A stretch of DNA of 8,725 nt from Dehalococcoidia bacterium. GTDB lineage: Bacteria; Chloroflexota; Dehalococcoidia; Lucifugimonadales; Lucifugimonadaceae. Position numbers and translations under genes: made by a program. The notes under the pieces were generated by a model. It searched no databases, was not told the origin of the DNA, and saw only the letters and a list, made by a program, of their open reading frames with translations. Positions within the stretch are counted from its first letter, which is position 1; each line of letters starts with the position of its first letter. The stretch is taken from contig JANQEF010000067.1 of NCBI GenBank assembly GCA_028278465.1, positions 1-8,725 on the forward strand. The letters are read 5' to 3'. Shown here one piece after another: positions 1-6,748 of this stretch.

Positions 1-2
1 TC

Positions 3-104
3 ACCCGCATGAAGCTCGCCGAAGGCGGCGACCTGCGGAAGTACTACCCGCTGAACGACGAGGCGCGGACGGAGTACGAGGAGTGGAGGAAGACGAACGG
101 CTGA
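3..104 (+). CDS. C-terminal fragment of a gene starting before the window, possibly RraA-like aldolase
   Basis: An open frame enters from the left edge and stops with TGA at 102-104. The visible tail includes GGDLRKYYPLNDEARTEYEE followed by a short basic end (WRKTNG). The pattern of a Gly-rich turn, then YYP, then an acidic stretch with EYEEW resembles, from memory, the C-terminus of RraA-family proteins (4-hydroxy-4-methyl-2-oxoglutarate aldolase-like), which often end in a 'YPP-DE-x-EYE-W' segment. That is inference from only 33 residues. The gene lies on the same strand 87 bases ahead of the sugar-acid kinase, so it could belong to the same catabolic operon, and an aldolase-type enzyme would fit there. 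The coding call rests on the continuous frame, its hydrophilic tail-like composition and the neighbour orientation. It could be another family altogether. Confidence 0.5.
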   Translation, partial: TRMKLAEGGDLRKYYPLNDEARTEYEEWRKTNG

Positions 105-187
105 GGGCGCGGTGCGAGGCGTGAGTCGCGGCGCGGGCGGCGGCTTTCGGGAAGCGCACGGCCGGGTCGGTGAAACGCGCCGGTCCT

Positions 188-191
188 GGAG
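188..191 (+). promoter_or_regulatory. Shine-Dalgarno GGAG deciding between two kinase starts
   Basis: GGAG directly abuts the first ATG at 192 (no spacer) but lies 6 bases before a second in-frame ATG at 198. The second ATG is therefore the better-placed start, which would shorten the kinase by two residues. No clear sigma-70 promoter is visible in 105-191. Confidence 0.5.
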
Positions 192-1505
192 ATGACAATG
201 GTCGGTTTGATCGGTGCGAAGAGGCTGGCCATAGTCGCTGACGACCTGACCGGTGCGCTCGACTGTGCCGTTGCCTTTGTTGGGAACGGTGAACCTCCGT
301 TCGTCGCGCTGGCGCCGGGGACGGAGCCGCCTGCCGGGTGCGGTGCACTTTCGGTCAACGCAGATACGCGGCGGCTGGCTGTTCCAGATGCGGCGAACGT
401 TATTCAGGATGTGGCGCGCGGTGTTGGCGAAGCTGACCGGCAGCTGCGATATGTCAAGATCGATTCGACACTGCGCGGCCACCCGGGCGTGGAGATCGCC
501 GAGTGCGCAGAGCAGGATTCCGCCTCGCTGGTCATCTTGGCTCCCGCCTTTCCGGCCGTGGGTCGCGTCGTTGCGGACGGCCAGATGCTGGTTAACGGTG
601 TGCCGCTGGTGGAGACTGACGTCGGCCGTGACCCGCTGTCACCGGTGACCTCCAGCGACGTGGCAGAAGTGTTGCAGCGTTCAACCGATCTGCCTGTCCA
701 GAAGGTTCCCTTGCAGCAGGTGAGGTCGAACGCGCTGCTGGACCAACTGGCATCTCTGGCGGAGGACAGCGGAGCCAGATCCGTGATCGCATGCTGCGAC
801 GCAGAGACCGACGAAGAGCTCGATGCGCTGATCGCAGCTGGTGTTGAACTCGAACCACGGCTCAAGGTGCTCTTCGCAGGCTCAGCCGGCCTGGCGTTCG
901 CCCTGGGCCGCTCTCTACAACACGACGCATCACCGGCTGACAACATCGCACCGCCCCACTTCAACGGCCCGGCCCTGGTCGTGACGGCCAGCCAGCGCGC
1001 ACTTGCCGGCCGCCAGATCGACGCGCTCGTGCAGGAAGGCGTCGCTGACCTCCAGCCAATAGACTTTTCAGTCACCCGGTCAGGTGAAGTGACTCACCGT
1101 CAGATCGACACTCAGACCACGGACCGCGCGCTCGCCACCGGCCGCAACCTCGTGCTCCGGGCACGCGTGCAGACCGACCTCGAAGCGCTCCCGCCCGCAT
1201 CCGTCCGCTCGATCGCCGACGCCGTCACCACGCAACTCGCCCGCATCGTCACCGGCATCGTCTCCCGGCGCCCAGTCGGCGGCATCGTCATCGTCGGCGG
1301 CGACACCGCCCACGCAACCCTCGCCGCCGCCAACGCCCGTGGTATCGTTCTCGCCGCCGAGCCGCTGCCTGGGGTGCCCGTCGGCGCCGTCTCCGGCGGC
1401 GTTCTCGACGGCGTTCCCATCGCAACCAAGGCCGGCGCGTTCGGCGACGACCAGACACTTCTCCGGCTACTTACTCTCATGCGGCCCGAAGACCGACCAG
1501 AATGA
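192..1505 (+). CDS. dtnK: DUF1537 four-carbon sugar-acid kinase (D-threonate kinase-like)
   Basis: Probably an ATP-dependent kinase that phosphorylates a four-carbon acid sugar at O4. At 437 residues it has full family length. The N-terminal domain opens with the hallmark VADDLTGALD (about 15-24) and carries KIDSTLRG at 89-96 followed by the LAPAFPAVGR segment, which together form the substrate pocket in this family. The C-terminal nucleotide-binding domain has GGDTAHAT from 369 and ends with the conserved KAGAFGD at 413-419. DUF1537 enzymes include D-threonate kinase (DtnK) and the D-erythronate/L-threonate-linked kinases (OtnK). The immediately following PdxA2-type gene is the known partner of DtnK, so D-threonate is the favoured substrate by context, not by residues. 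The true start may be the ATG at 198. The stop overlaps the next start (ATGA), implying coupled translation. The last third uses noticeably more C-ending codons than the first. Confidence 0.88.
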   Translation: MTMVGLIGAKRLAIVADDLTGALDCAVAFVGNGEPPFVALAPGTEPPAGCGALSVNADTRRLAVPDAANVIQDVARGVGEADRQLRYVKIDSTLRGHPGVEIAECAEQDSASLVILAPAFPAVGRVVADGQMLVNGVPLVETDVGRDPLSPVTSSDVAEVLQRSTDLPVQKVPLQQVRSNALLDQLASLAEDSGARSVIACCDAETDEELDALIAAGVELEPRLKVLFAGSAGLAFALGRSLQHDASPADNIAPPHFNGPALVVTASQRALAGRQIDALVQEGVADLQPIDFSVTRSGEVTHRQIDTQTTDRALATGRNLVLRARVQTDLEALPPASVRSIADAVTTQLARIVTGIVSRRPVGGIVIVGGDTAHATLAAANARGIVLAAEPLPGVPVGAVSGGVLDGVPIATKAGAFGDDQTLLRLLTLMRPEDRPE

Positions 1506-2503
1506 CCACTAAACCGATCATCGGCATAACCATCGGCGACGCCGCGGGCGTCGGGCCCGAAGTCACCGTCAAGGCGCTGCCGGACGAGATTGCTCTCCGC
1601 CGCAGCAGGCCGCTCGTCTTCGGCGACGCTCGCACCGTGCAGGCCGCCGCCGACACATGGCTCGACGGCTGGAAGGCTCGCGCCCTGGCCGACACGCAGG
1701 ATGCCTCGCCTGAGCACGGCGTCATCGACGTCCTCGACCTCCAGAACTGCGACCCGACGAAGGTGCGGGTCGGCGAGGTCGATGCCTACACCGGCGAGGC
1801 GGCCTACCAGGCGGTTGTGAGCGCCACCGAGATGGCGAAGGCCGGCCGCATCGATGTCATCGTGACGGCGCCGCTGAACAAGGAGGCGATGCACCTGGCA
1901 GGCCACCGTTTCGACGGTCATACCGGCCTTCTGGGCCACCTCTGCGGCACGAAGAACTACTTCATGCTGCTCGGATCGCCGAAGCTGCGGGCCATCCATG
2001 TTTCCACTCACGTCTCCGTGGCCGATGCCGTTGGCCGCGTGAAGCGAGACCGCGTGCTGGCGACGATCAAGGCTGCGAACGAACACCTGAAGCAGCTCGG
2101 GATCAGCGAGCCGCGTATCGGCGTCTGCGGCCTGAACCCGCACGCCGGTGAGAACCGGCTTTTCGGCGCAGAGGACGAGGATGAGATAAGGCCGGCGTGC
2201 GAGGACGCGGTGGCGGAGGGCATCAACGCTGTCGGCCCGCTTCCTGCTGACTCAGGCTTCAGGCAGGCGTACGAGGGCAGGTGGGATGTGATGGTGGTGA
2301 TGTACCACGATCAGGGGCATGTGCCGATGAAGCTGATCGCCTTTGACGAGGGCGTGAATGTGACGGTGGGGCTGCCGATCATCCGCACGTCGGTCGACCA
2401 CGGCACGGCGTTCGACATAGCAGGGCAGGGCATCGCCAACCCGACGAACATGAAGTCGGCCATCGACTACGCCTACCGCCTTGCAACAGGAACGGTTGGG
2501 TAG
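1502..2503 (+). CDS. pdxA2: 4-phospho-D-threonate 3-dehydrogenase, PdxA2 type
   Basis: Predicted NAD-dependent oxidative decarboxylase that turns 4-phospho-D-threonate into dihydroxyacetone phosphate and CO2. This is the catabolic PdxA paralogue, not the vitamin B6 enzyme. At 333 residues it has typical length. Motifs in order: GDAAGVGPE (12-20, where the family usually has GDPAG), VTAPLNKEA (121-129), GHTG (139-142), HVSTHVS (166-172), LNPHAGE (211-217), MYHDQGHVPMK (267-277) and TSVDHGTAFDIAGQG (296-310). His170, His214 and His269 fit the three metal-ligand histidines known from E. coli PdxA by spacing. The HVSTHVS version and the DUF1537 neighbour point to PdxA2. Translation starts inside the kinase stop codon (4-base overlap) with only a weak upstream GAAG, so coupling to the kinase is likely. 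A biosynthetic 4-hydroxythreonine-phosphate role is less likely given the context. Confidence 0.9.
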   Translation: MTTKPIIGITIGDAAGVGPEVTVKALPDEIALRRSRPLVFGDARTVQAAADTWLDGWKARALADTQDASPEHGVIDVLDLQNCDPTKVRVGEVDAYTGEAAYQAVVSATEMAKAGRIDVIVTAPLNKEAMHLAGHRFDGHTGLLGHLCGTKNYFMLLGSPKLRAIHVSTHVSVADAVGRVKRDRVLATIKAANEHLKQLGISEPRIGVCGLNPHAGENRLFGAEDEDEIRPACEDAVAEGINAVGPLPADSGFRQAYEGRWDVMVVMYHDQGHVPMKLIAFDEGVNVTVGLPIIRTSVDHGTAFDIAGQGIANPTNMKSAIDYAYRLATGTVG

Positions 2504-2527
2504 GTCGACGGTGTCCGGTAGAGGCGC

Positions 2528-2541
2528 GCCCGCAAGCGGGC
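2528..2541 (+). repeat. Perfect GCCCGC/GCGGGC hairpin after pdxA2
   Basis: GCCCGC-AA-GCGGGC is a perfect 6-base inverted repeat, 25 bases after the dehydrogenase stop. The right arm begins the 11-mer GCGGGCACCCG, which recurs in variant form at 2720 and 2735. It may help end transcription, but no T-run follows. Confidence 0.6.
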
Positions 2542-2556
2542 ACCCGGCTGCGCCCG

Positions 2557-2574
2557 GTCCCGGCTTGCCGGGAC
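2557..2574 (+). repeat. Strong 8-base-pair hairpin, possible transcript end of dtnK-pdxA2
   Basis: GTCCCGGC-TT-GCCGGGAC is a perfect 8-base inverted repeat, GC-rich and 54 bases past the pdxA2 stop. It is the strongest stem in the gap. The bases after it (GTCCGTGTTTCC) are not a proper T-tract, so an intrinsic terminator is possible but not shown. It may instead protect the mRNA 3' end or belong to the adjacent repeat element. Confidence 0.6.
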
Positions 2575-2577
2575 GTC

Positions 2578-2689
2578 CGTGTTTCCTGAGCGAAGCGCAG
2601 CGTAGTCGAAGGATCTCTGTCGCCGAGACTCGCCTTAACAAGACGGGTTGGATCCTCAAGAGGCCCTTCGACTTTGCTCAGGGAACACG
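2578..2689. repeat. Imperfect inverted-repeat element with CCTGAGC / GTCGAAGG cores
   Basis: The left arm (2578-2612) starts CGTGTTTCCTGAGC and ends GTCGAAGG. The right arm (2665-2689) reads CCTTCGAC then GCTCAGGGAACACG, which is the same unit reversed, with a shorter centre (TTT instead of about 11 bases). The reverse complement of the right arm begins CGTGTTCCCTGAGC, differing from the left arm by one base. The arms are about 50 bases apart. From memory, units with CCTGAGC and GTCGAAGG ends are dispersed in many environmental high-GC genomes; the copy number here cannot be counted from one window. Confidence 0.65.
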
Positions 2690-2711
2690 ACCGGCCCTCC
2701 CTCTAACTCTC

Positions 2712-2745
2712 ACCCACGAGTGGGTACCCGGCAAGTGGGCACCCG
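2712..2745 (+). repeat. Hairpin ACCCAC/GTGGGT fused to a 15-base direct repeat
   Basis: ACCCAC-GA-GTGGGT is a perfect 6-base inverted repeat (2712-2725). Its right arm starts GTGGGTACCCG (2720-2730), which recurs 15 bases later as GTGGGCACCCG (2735-2745) with a single difference. A third variant, GCGGGCACCCG, sits at 2536-2546. Each 11-mer is itself nearly palindromic (GGGTACCC or GGGCACCC cores). Confidence 0.6.
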
Positions 2746-2764
2746 AAGCTGGAAGGGAGGATAT

Positions 2765-2792
2765 GTCGTCCCGAGCCTGCGCGAGGAACCTG
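2765..2792. repeat. Degenerate third copy of the CCTGAGC-type module
   Basis: GTCGTCCCGAGC followed by CTGCGCGAGGAACCTG aligns loosely with the left arm at 2585-2615 (TCCTGAGCGAAGCG then GAAGGATCT). It is too degenerate to be certain and may be chance in GC-rich DNA. Confidence 0.35.
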
Positions 2793-2915
2793 GTGGGCGG
2801 GGCGATCCACCTGCAGGTTTTCGCTACGCTGGCAAAGAGCCTGTAGGTCATCCGATGTCCGGTCTGCGCAGTGCCAGGACCGATGTTCGCACTTGCCACC
2901 CCGCGTCCGGGTCCC

Positions 2916-2934
2916 TCGTCCTGACTCGGGACGA
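2916..2934 (+). repeat. TCGTCC/GGACGA hairpin
   Basis: TCGTCC at 2916-2921 pairs with GGACGA at 2929-2934 around a 7-base loop. An alternative pairing of GTCCC (2911-2915) with GGGAC (2928-2932) competes with it. It lies about 120 bases before the first hydrolase start, so it could sit in a leader RNA. The role is unknown. Confidence 0.35.
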
Positions 2935-3041
2935 CGGTGTTCACCCCATCACCATCCTCTTGATCTGTTACTGTCACCGGCGCGGCGGCCAACCCACCGC
3001 CGCATCCCGCCCGCGACAACGCCCTCGTCCCATCCAGCCCC

Positions 3042-3045
3042 GGAG
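3042..3045 (+). promoter_or_regulatory. Shine-Dalgarno supporting a TTG start
   Basis: GGAG sits 8 bases before the TTG at 3054. No ATG or GTG upstream in this frame is better placed, and the protein from TTG begins at the expected distance before the conserved family N-terminus. Confidence 0.6.
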
Positions 3046-3053
3046 CCTGCACC

Positions 3054-5045
3054 TTGAGCGTCATCGAATTCGAAGAGAAACGCCGGTTCCCGTACGCAGG
3101 CGGTCAAAGCTTCGGCAACACCGGCGCCTACGAGCAGATCGATGGCATCCTGACATTCGCCGTCGACCCCGAATCACCCGTCAACGCCGACATCGCCGAC
3201 CTCAAGCTTGCGCCCCGCGACACCGAAGGCCGCGTCCGCTTCACAGCCGACTTCTCCGTCGTCCGGCCCATCGAACCCGGCAACACGCCCCGGACCGTCC
3301 TGCTGGAACTTCCCAACCGTGGCCGTCGTCGCATCATCGACACCTTCAACCTCACCGGCGCCGCCGAGTCCACCAGTCCTCCGCCCGGTGACGGCTTCCT
3401 CTTCAACCGCGGCTACATCGTCGCCTCCATCGGCTGGCAGTGGGATGTCTACCGTGGCGACGTGCTCATGGGCCTGCAGCCTCCGGTGGCGGACGTCTCA
3501 GGCGAGCCGAACCCAGGCAAGACGGTCGTCGAGATCCGCCCCAACCAGCGCAGGACCACATGGCTGCTCGCCGACCGCATCCACATTCCGCTGAGAGCAG
3601 CCGATCTGCACGAAGCCGGCGCAGTGCTCTACGTACGGGACTCCGAGGACGGCGAGACCTCAATCGTCCCCCGCGGCGCGTGGCGGTTCGCGAAGGAGAC
3701 TGATTCTGGCGTCGAGCCCAGCGATGAGCACATCTACCTTGAAGGCGGCTTCGAGCCGGGCAAGTACTACCAGGTCGTCTACACAACGAAGGACTGCCCG
3801 ATCGCCGGCGCCGGCCTGCTGGCGTTCCGTGACGCCGCTGCCTTCCTTCGCTACGACGCCGAGCAGCAGCTGCCGGGAACCGGCGAAGTGAGCAGCGTCA
3901 TCGGCTACGGCGTTTCGCAGACCGGGCGGATGATCCGGCACTTCCTCCACCTCGGCCTCAACACCGACGCCCACGGCCGCAAGGCCTTCGACGGCCTGCT
4001 GCCGCACGTCGCAGGCGCCAGGATGGGCTCCTTCAACCATCGCTACGCGCAGCCCTCGAACCAGTCGTATCCGAACTGGGGCCACATGTTCCCGTTCGCC
4101 GATCGGGAGTTGGAAGACCCGCTGACGCATCGGAGCGATGGGCTGCTTACCAGGCTGCGCGAGAGCGGGCACACGCCGAAGATCTTCTACACCAACAGCT
4201 CCGCCGAGTACTGGCGAGGTGACTGCTCGCTGCTGAGCACTGATCCGCTCGGTAAGACCGACCTGGCGGCGCAGGACGAAACCCGCATATACCACTTCAC
4301 AGGCACGCAGCACGGCCCGGGCGGCCTGCCGCAGACCACGGAAGGAGCGGCCGAGAACGCGAAGGGAGCGAGGCCGTTCAACGTAGTCGACTACTCGCCG
4401 CTGCTCAGGGCTGCGCTTGTGAACCTCGTGGACTGGGTCGATGGTAAGGCCGAGCCACCACCGAACTCGCACCCGCGCATCAGCGATGGAACGGCCGTCG
4501 ACCGCGCCGAAACGCTCCGCACCTTCGACCTCCTGCCAGACCAGGTGACGCCGGACCCGGAGAAGCTCTGGGTAATCAGGACCATCGACCTGGGGCCGCG
4601 TGCGGAGGACTTCGTCGGCGTGTATCCGCCGAAAGAGGGCGACGCATACGCCTGCAAGGTGTCTTCAGTCGACGAGGACGGCAACGAACTGGCGGGGATT
4701 CGCCTGCCGGAGATCGTGCATCCGGTCGCCACTCACACCGGCTGGAACACGCGGTCGCCAGAGACCGGCGCGCCGGACCAGGTGATTCCGATGCAGGGCT
4801 TCAGCCGCTGGTTCGCAGCGACCGAGGACCAGCGCAGGTCGACCGGAGATCCCAGGCCTTCGATCGCAGAACGCTACGCAGACCGCGGCGAATACGAAAG
4901 GCTCGTCCGGGACGCAGCACGCCAGCTCGTGCAATACCGCTATGTCCTCGAAGAGGACCTTGAACTGGTGGTTGGAAACGCGCTGGCGCGATATGACTAC
5001 GCGCTGGAGCAGGCGCAAGCGCCCGCGCCGGCAGCATCGGTCTGA
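3054..5045 (+). CDS. Alpha/beta hydrolase domain protein (PF20091-type, large)
   Basis: A 663-residue hydrolase of the large alpha/beta-hydrolase family that I recall as PF20091; members are mostly uncharacterised. The N-terminal beta-rich part is diagnostic: GAYEQIDG (24-31), a VDPESPVNADIADLKLAP stretch and NRG at 88-90. The nucleophile motif is GYGVSQTGR with Ser288, followed by FDGLLPHVAGARMGSFNHRY (312-331) and QPS (333-335). NSSAEYW (381-387) offers Glu385 as the likely acid, and QHGPGG offers His420 as the likely base. There is no signal peptide or membrane segment, so it is cytoplasmic. The start is TTG with a good Shine-Dalgarno. It leads a three-hydrolase run; the next gene begins 30 bases after its stop. 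The substrate is unknown, with an ester, lactone or amide most likely. Codons near the 5' end are strongly C-ending, unlike the rest of the gene. Confidence 0.88.
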   Translation: MSVIEFEEKRRFPYAGGQSFGNTGAYEQIDGILTFAVDPESPVNADIADLKLAPRDTEGRVRFTADFSVVRPIEPGNTPRTVLLELPNRGRRRIIDTFNLTGAAESTSPPPGDGFLFNRGYIVASIGWQWDVYRGDVLMGLQPPVADVSGEPNPGKTVVEIRPNQRRTTWLLADRIHIPLRAADLHEAGAVLYVRDSEDGETSIVPRGAWRFAKETDSGVEPSDEHIYLEGGFEPGKYYQVVYTTKDCPIAGAGLLAFRDAAAFLRYDAEQQLPGTGEVSSVIGYGVSQTGRMIRHFLHLGLNTDAHGRKAFDGLLPHVAGARMGSFNHRYAQPSNQSYPNWGHMFPFADRELEDPLTHRSDGLLTRLRESGHTPKIFYTNSSAEYWRGDCSLLSTDPLGKTDLAAQDETRIYHFTGTQHGPGGLPQTTEGAAENAKGARPFNVVDYSPLLRAALVNLVDWVDGKAEPPPNSHPRISDGTAVDRAETLRTFDLLPDQVTPDPEKLWVIRTIDLGPRAEDFVGVYPPKEGDAYACKVSSVDEDGNELAGIRLPEIVHPVATHTGWNTRSPETGAPDQVIPMQGFSRWFAATEDQRRSTGDPRPSIAERYADRGEYERLVRDAARQLVQYRYVLEEDLELVVGNALARYDYALEQAQAPAPAASV

Positions 5046-5075
5046 ACGACGGCCAGTAGAGCGCCGGGAGACACG

Positions 5076-6713
5076 ATGGCCGGAGCGAACGACTACACAG
5101 AGCACAATGTCCCGATGCGGGATGGACACGAACTGCAAACCCGCGTCTGGCTCCCCGAAGGCGAGCCGCCGTTCCACGTCATCCTCGAAAGAGGCTACGA
5201 GGCCGGCTTTGCCGACCATCCACAGCGGTTCACCGAAGCGGGATACGCATACGTCGGCCAGCAGAGCCGCGGCAACCTGGAAGGCGGCATGTTCCGCATG
5301 GACCATGTCGACGGCTACGACTGCATCGACTGGATAGTCGGGCAGGACTGGTCGAACGGCAGGGTCGCCATGTACGGACGGTCGTTCATGGGCGCCACGC
5401 AGTGGCTGGTTGCGCCGGAGCAGCACCCGAACCTTGTCGCCATCGTGCCGCAAGTGGTGAACCCCGACCTGTGGGAGCGCGGCTACTGGGACCACGGAGC
5501 GCTGCAACTTTCGCACGTCGCCCGCCGCATCTACAGGACGAGAATTTCGGCCGACATGACGCACAGAGTGGCCGAGTTCGGCGGCTGGGACGCCTTCTAC
5601 CGCCACCTGCCGCTCATCACGCTGGACGAGACCGTTGTCGGCGCGAAGAACAACCTGTGGCAGGAGTACGTGAGCCACTCCGAGTACGGCCCCTACTGGA
5701 GCGACATCTCGATCACCGACCGCTTCGACCGCATCAAGATCCCCACTTACATCCACGCCGGCTGGTACGACAACTATCCCGGAGCGCTGCTGCGTACCTA
5801 CGCCATCCTGAAGGAGCTCGGAAACACCGATGAGTTGAGGGTGTACGTCGACCCGACTGACCACGATGCGACTGTTGTTGGCGACCGCGACTTCGGCGAC
5901 AACCCGGCTCTTGGCAGGTTTGAGATGGCGTTGCGATGGCTGGACTGGGTGGTGCGCGGGATCGATGACGGGATCGCGTCGGAGCCACCGGTCAGGTTCT
6001 ACACGATGGGCGCCAACCGCTGGAGCGGGGCAGTGGACTGGCCGCTGCCCGGAACTCAGTTCACTCCGTACTACTTCCACGCTCGCGGCTCACGGCACGG
6101 CGATCTGACCACCGACCAGCCGGGCGACGAAGAAGCCTCGCAATACACCTACGACCCGGAAGACCCTGTTCCGACGCTTGGTGGCAACCACTCCGGACCG
6201 CAGGACCACCCCGAGGTGATTCGCGTCGGCGCTCTCGACCAGCGGCCCAACTGGGACCGGCCGGATGTGCTGGTCTTTGAAACCGAGCCGCTGGAGGAGG
6301 AGATCGAGGTGACAGGTCCGGTGACGGCGAGGCTGTGGGCTTCGACGTCAGGACGCGACACCGACTGGATCGTGCGGCTGATCGACGTCGAGCCGGACGG
6401 CACAGCCTGGAACCTGTGCGACGGGATCATCCGCGCCCGGTTCAGGAAGTCGATCCACCAGCCGCCTGAACCGCTGAAGCCCGGCGAGGTCTACGAGTAC
6501 GAGATCGAGCTTCTGCCGACGAGCAACGTGTTCCTGGAAGGCCACCGGATCGCGGTGCACGTCACCAGCAGCTCCTTCCCGATGTACGACCGGAACCCGA
6601 ACACCGGCAACCAGCAGGGCATGGATACCGAGCTGCAGGTGGCTCAGCAGACCGTGTTTCACGATGCGGCGCGGCCGTCGCACATCCTGTTGCCGGTCAT
6701 CCCATCTGGCTGA
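5076..6713 (+). CDS. CocE/NonD-family acyl hydrolase (S15-like)
   Basis: A 545-residue serine hydrolase of the CocE/NonD/X-Pro dipeptidyl-peptidase superfamily, whose members cleave acyl esters or amides (cocaine esterase, glutaryl-7-ACA acylase, alpha-amino-acid ester hydrolases). The catalytic domain has GRSFMG with nucleophile Ser103, GWYDNY with Asp232 and PTDHDA with His263. This spacing matches cocaine esterase (Ser117, Asp259, His287) reasonably. Tyr41 in ERGYEAGF fits the oxyanion-hole tyrosine. Two family signatures are altered: the usual 'QD-x-RG' reads QQSRG, and Phe104 follows the serine instead of Tyr. The C-terminal jelly-roll runs from about 395 to 540, with EVTGPVTARLWAST and DTDWIVRLIDVEPDG. 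There is no signal peptide. GGGAG at 5066-5070 lies 5 bases before the ATG. The exact substrate cannot be read from sequence. Confidence 0.92.
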   Translation: MAGANDYTEHNVPMRDGHELQTRVWLPEGEPPFHVILERGYEAGFADHPQRFTEAGYAYVGQQSRGNLEGGMFRMDHVDGYDCIDWIVGQDWSNGRVAMYGRSFMGATQWLVAPEQHPNLVAIVPQVVNPDLWERGYWDHGALQLSHVARRIYRTRISADMTHRVAEFGGWDAFYRHLPLITLDETVVGAKNNLWQEYVSHSEYGPYWSDISITDRFDRIKIPTYIHAGWYDNYPGALLRTYAILKELGNTDELRVYVDPTDHDATVVGDRDFGDNPALGRFEMALRWLDWVVRGIDDGIASEPPVRFYTMGANRWSGAVDWPLPGTQFTPYYFHARGSRHGDLTTDQPGDEEASQYTYDPEDPVPTLGGNHSGPQDHPEVIRVGALDQRPNWDRPDVLVFETEPLEEEIEVTGPVTARLWASTSGRDTDWIVRLIDVEPDGTAWNLCDGIIRARFRKSIHQPPEPLKPGEVYEYEIELLPTSNVFLEGHRIAVHVTSSSFPMYDRNPNTGNQQGMDTELQVAQQTVFHDAARPSHILLPVIPSG

Positions 6714-6748
6714 CGACCGAAACCGCCATCCGCCGCAGAGGAACACAC

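Larger units (their letters stand above)
2504..3053. other. 550-base intergenic region rich in short palindromic repeats
   Basis: No convincing gene lies here. The open frames that cross it have no good ribosome binding site, read through hairpins and give Arg/Pro/Gly-rich low-quality protein. The left 300 bases hold hairpins and repeat modules, listed separately. The right part becomes pyrimidine-rich (CCATCACCATCCTC, then CCCGCCCGCG) before the TTG start at 3054. The stretch around 2955-2975 is the least GC-rich and is the most plausible place for a promoter of the hydrolase genes, but I see no convincing -35/-10 pair. Confidence 0.7.

Noticed and set aside
1112..2143. 343-codon antisense frame over dtnK-pdxA2
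   Set aside because: It spans the overlap of two recognisable genes, has no ribosome binding site that I can see, and its protein has no known motif.
2481..2846. Small open frame through the intergenic repeats
   Set aside because: It reads through the hairpins and both inverted-repeat arms (giving RPFDFAQGTRP, a phrase I associate with repeat-derived false genes), begins inside pdxA2 and lacks a ribosome binding site.
2940..2972. Possible sigma-70 promoter (TTCACC with a weak TA-rich box near 2963-2972)
   Set aside because: Neither box matches consensus well and spacing alone is not persuasive in this composition.
2504..3053. CRISPR array, tRNA or attachment site in the repeat-rich gap
   Set aside because: Repeats are short, irregularly spaced and partly inverted, with no uniform spacers. 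No cloverleaf or integrase gene is visible.
2648..3391. 247-codon frame running from the intergenic region into the PF20091-type gene
   Set aside because: It is Arg/His/Pro-rich, has no motif, and its second half is an out-of-frame reading of the hydrolase N-terminus.
4665..6080. 471-codon open frame antisense to the hydrolase genes
   Set aside because: It overlaps two well-supported genes with intact catalytic motifs. Its translation is Val/Arg-rich without any family resemblance, as expected for the reverse frame of GC-rich coding DNA.
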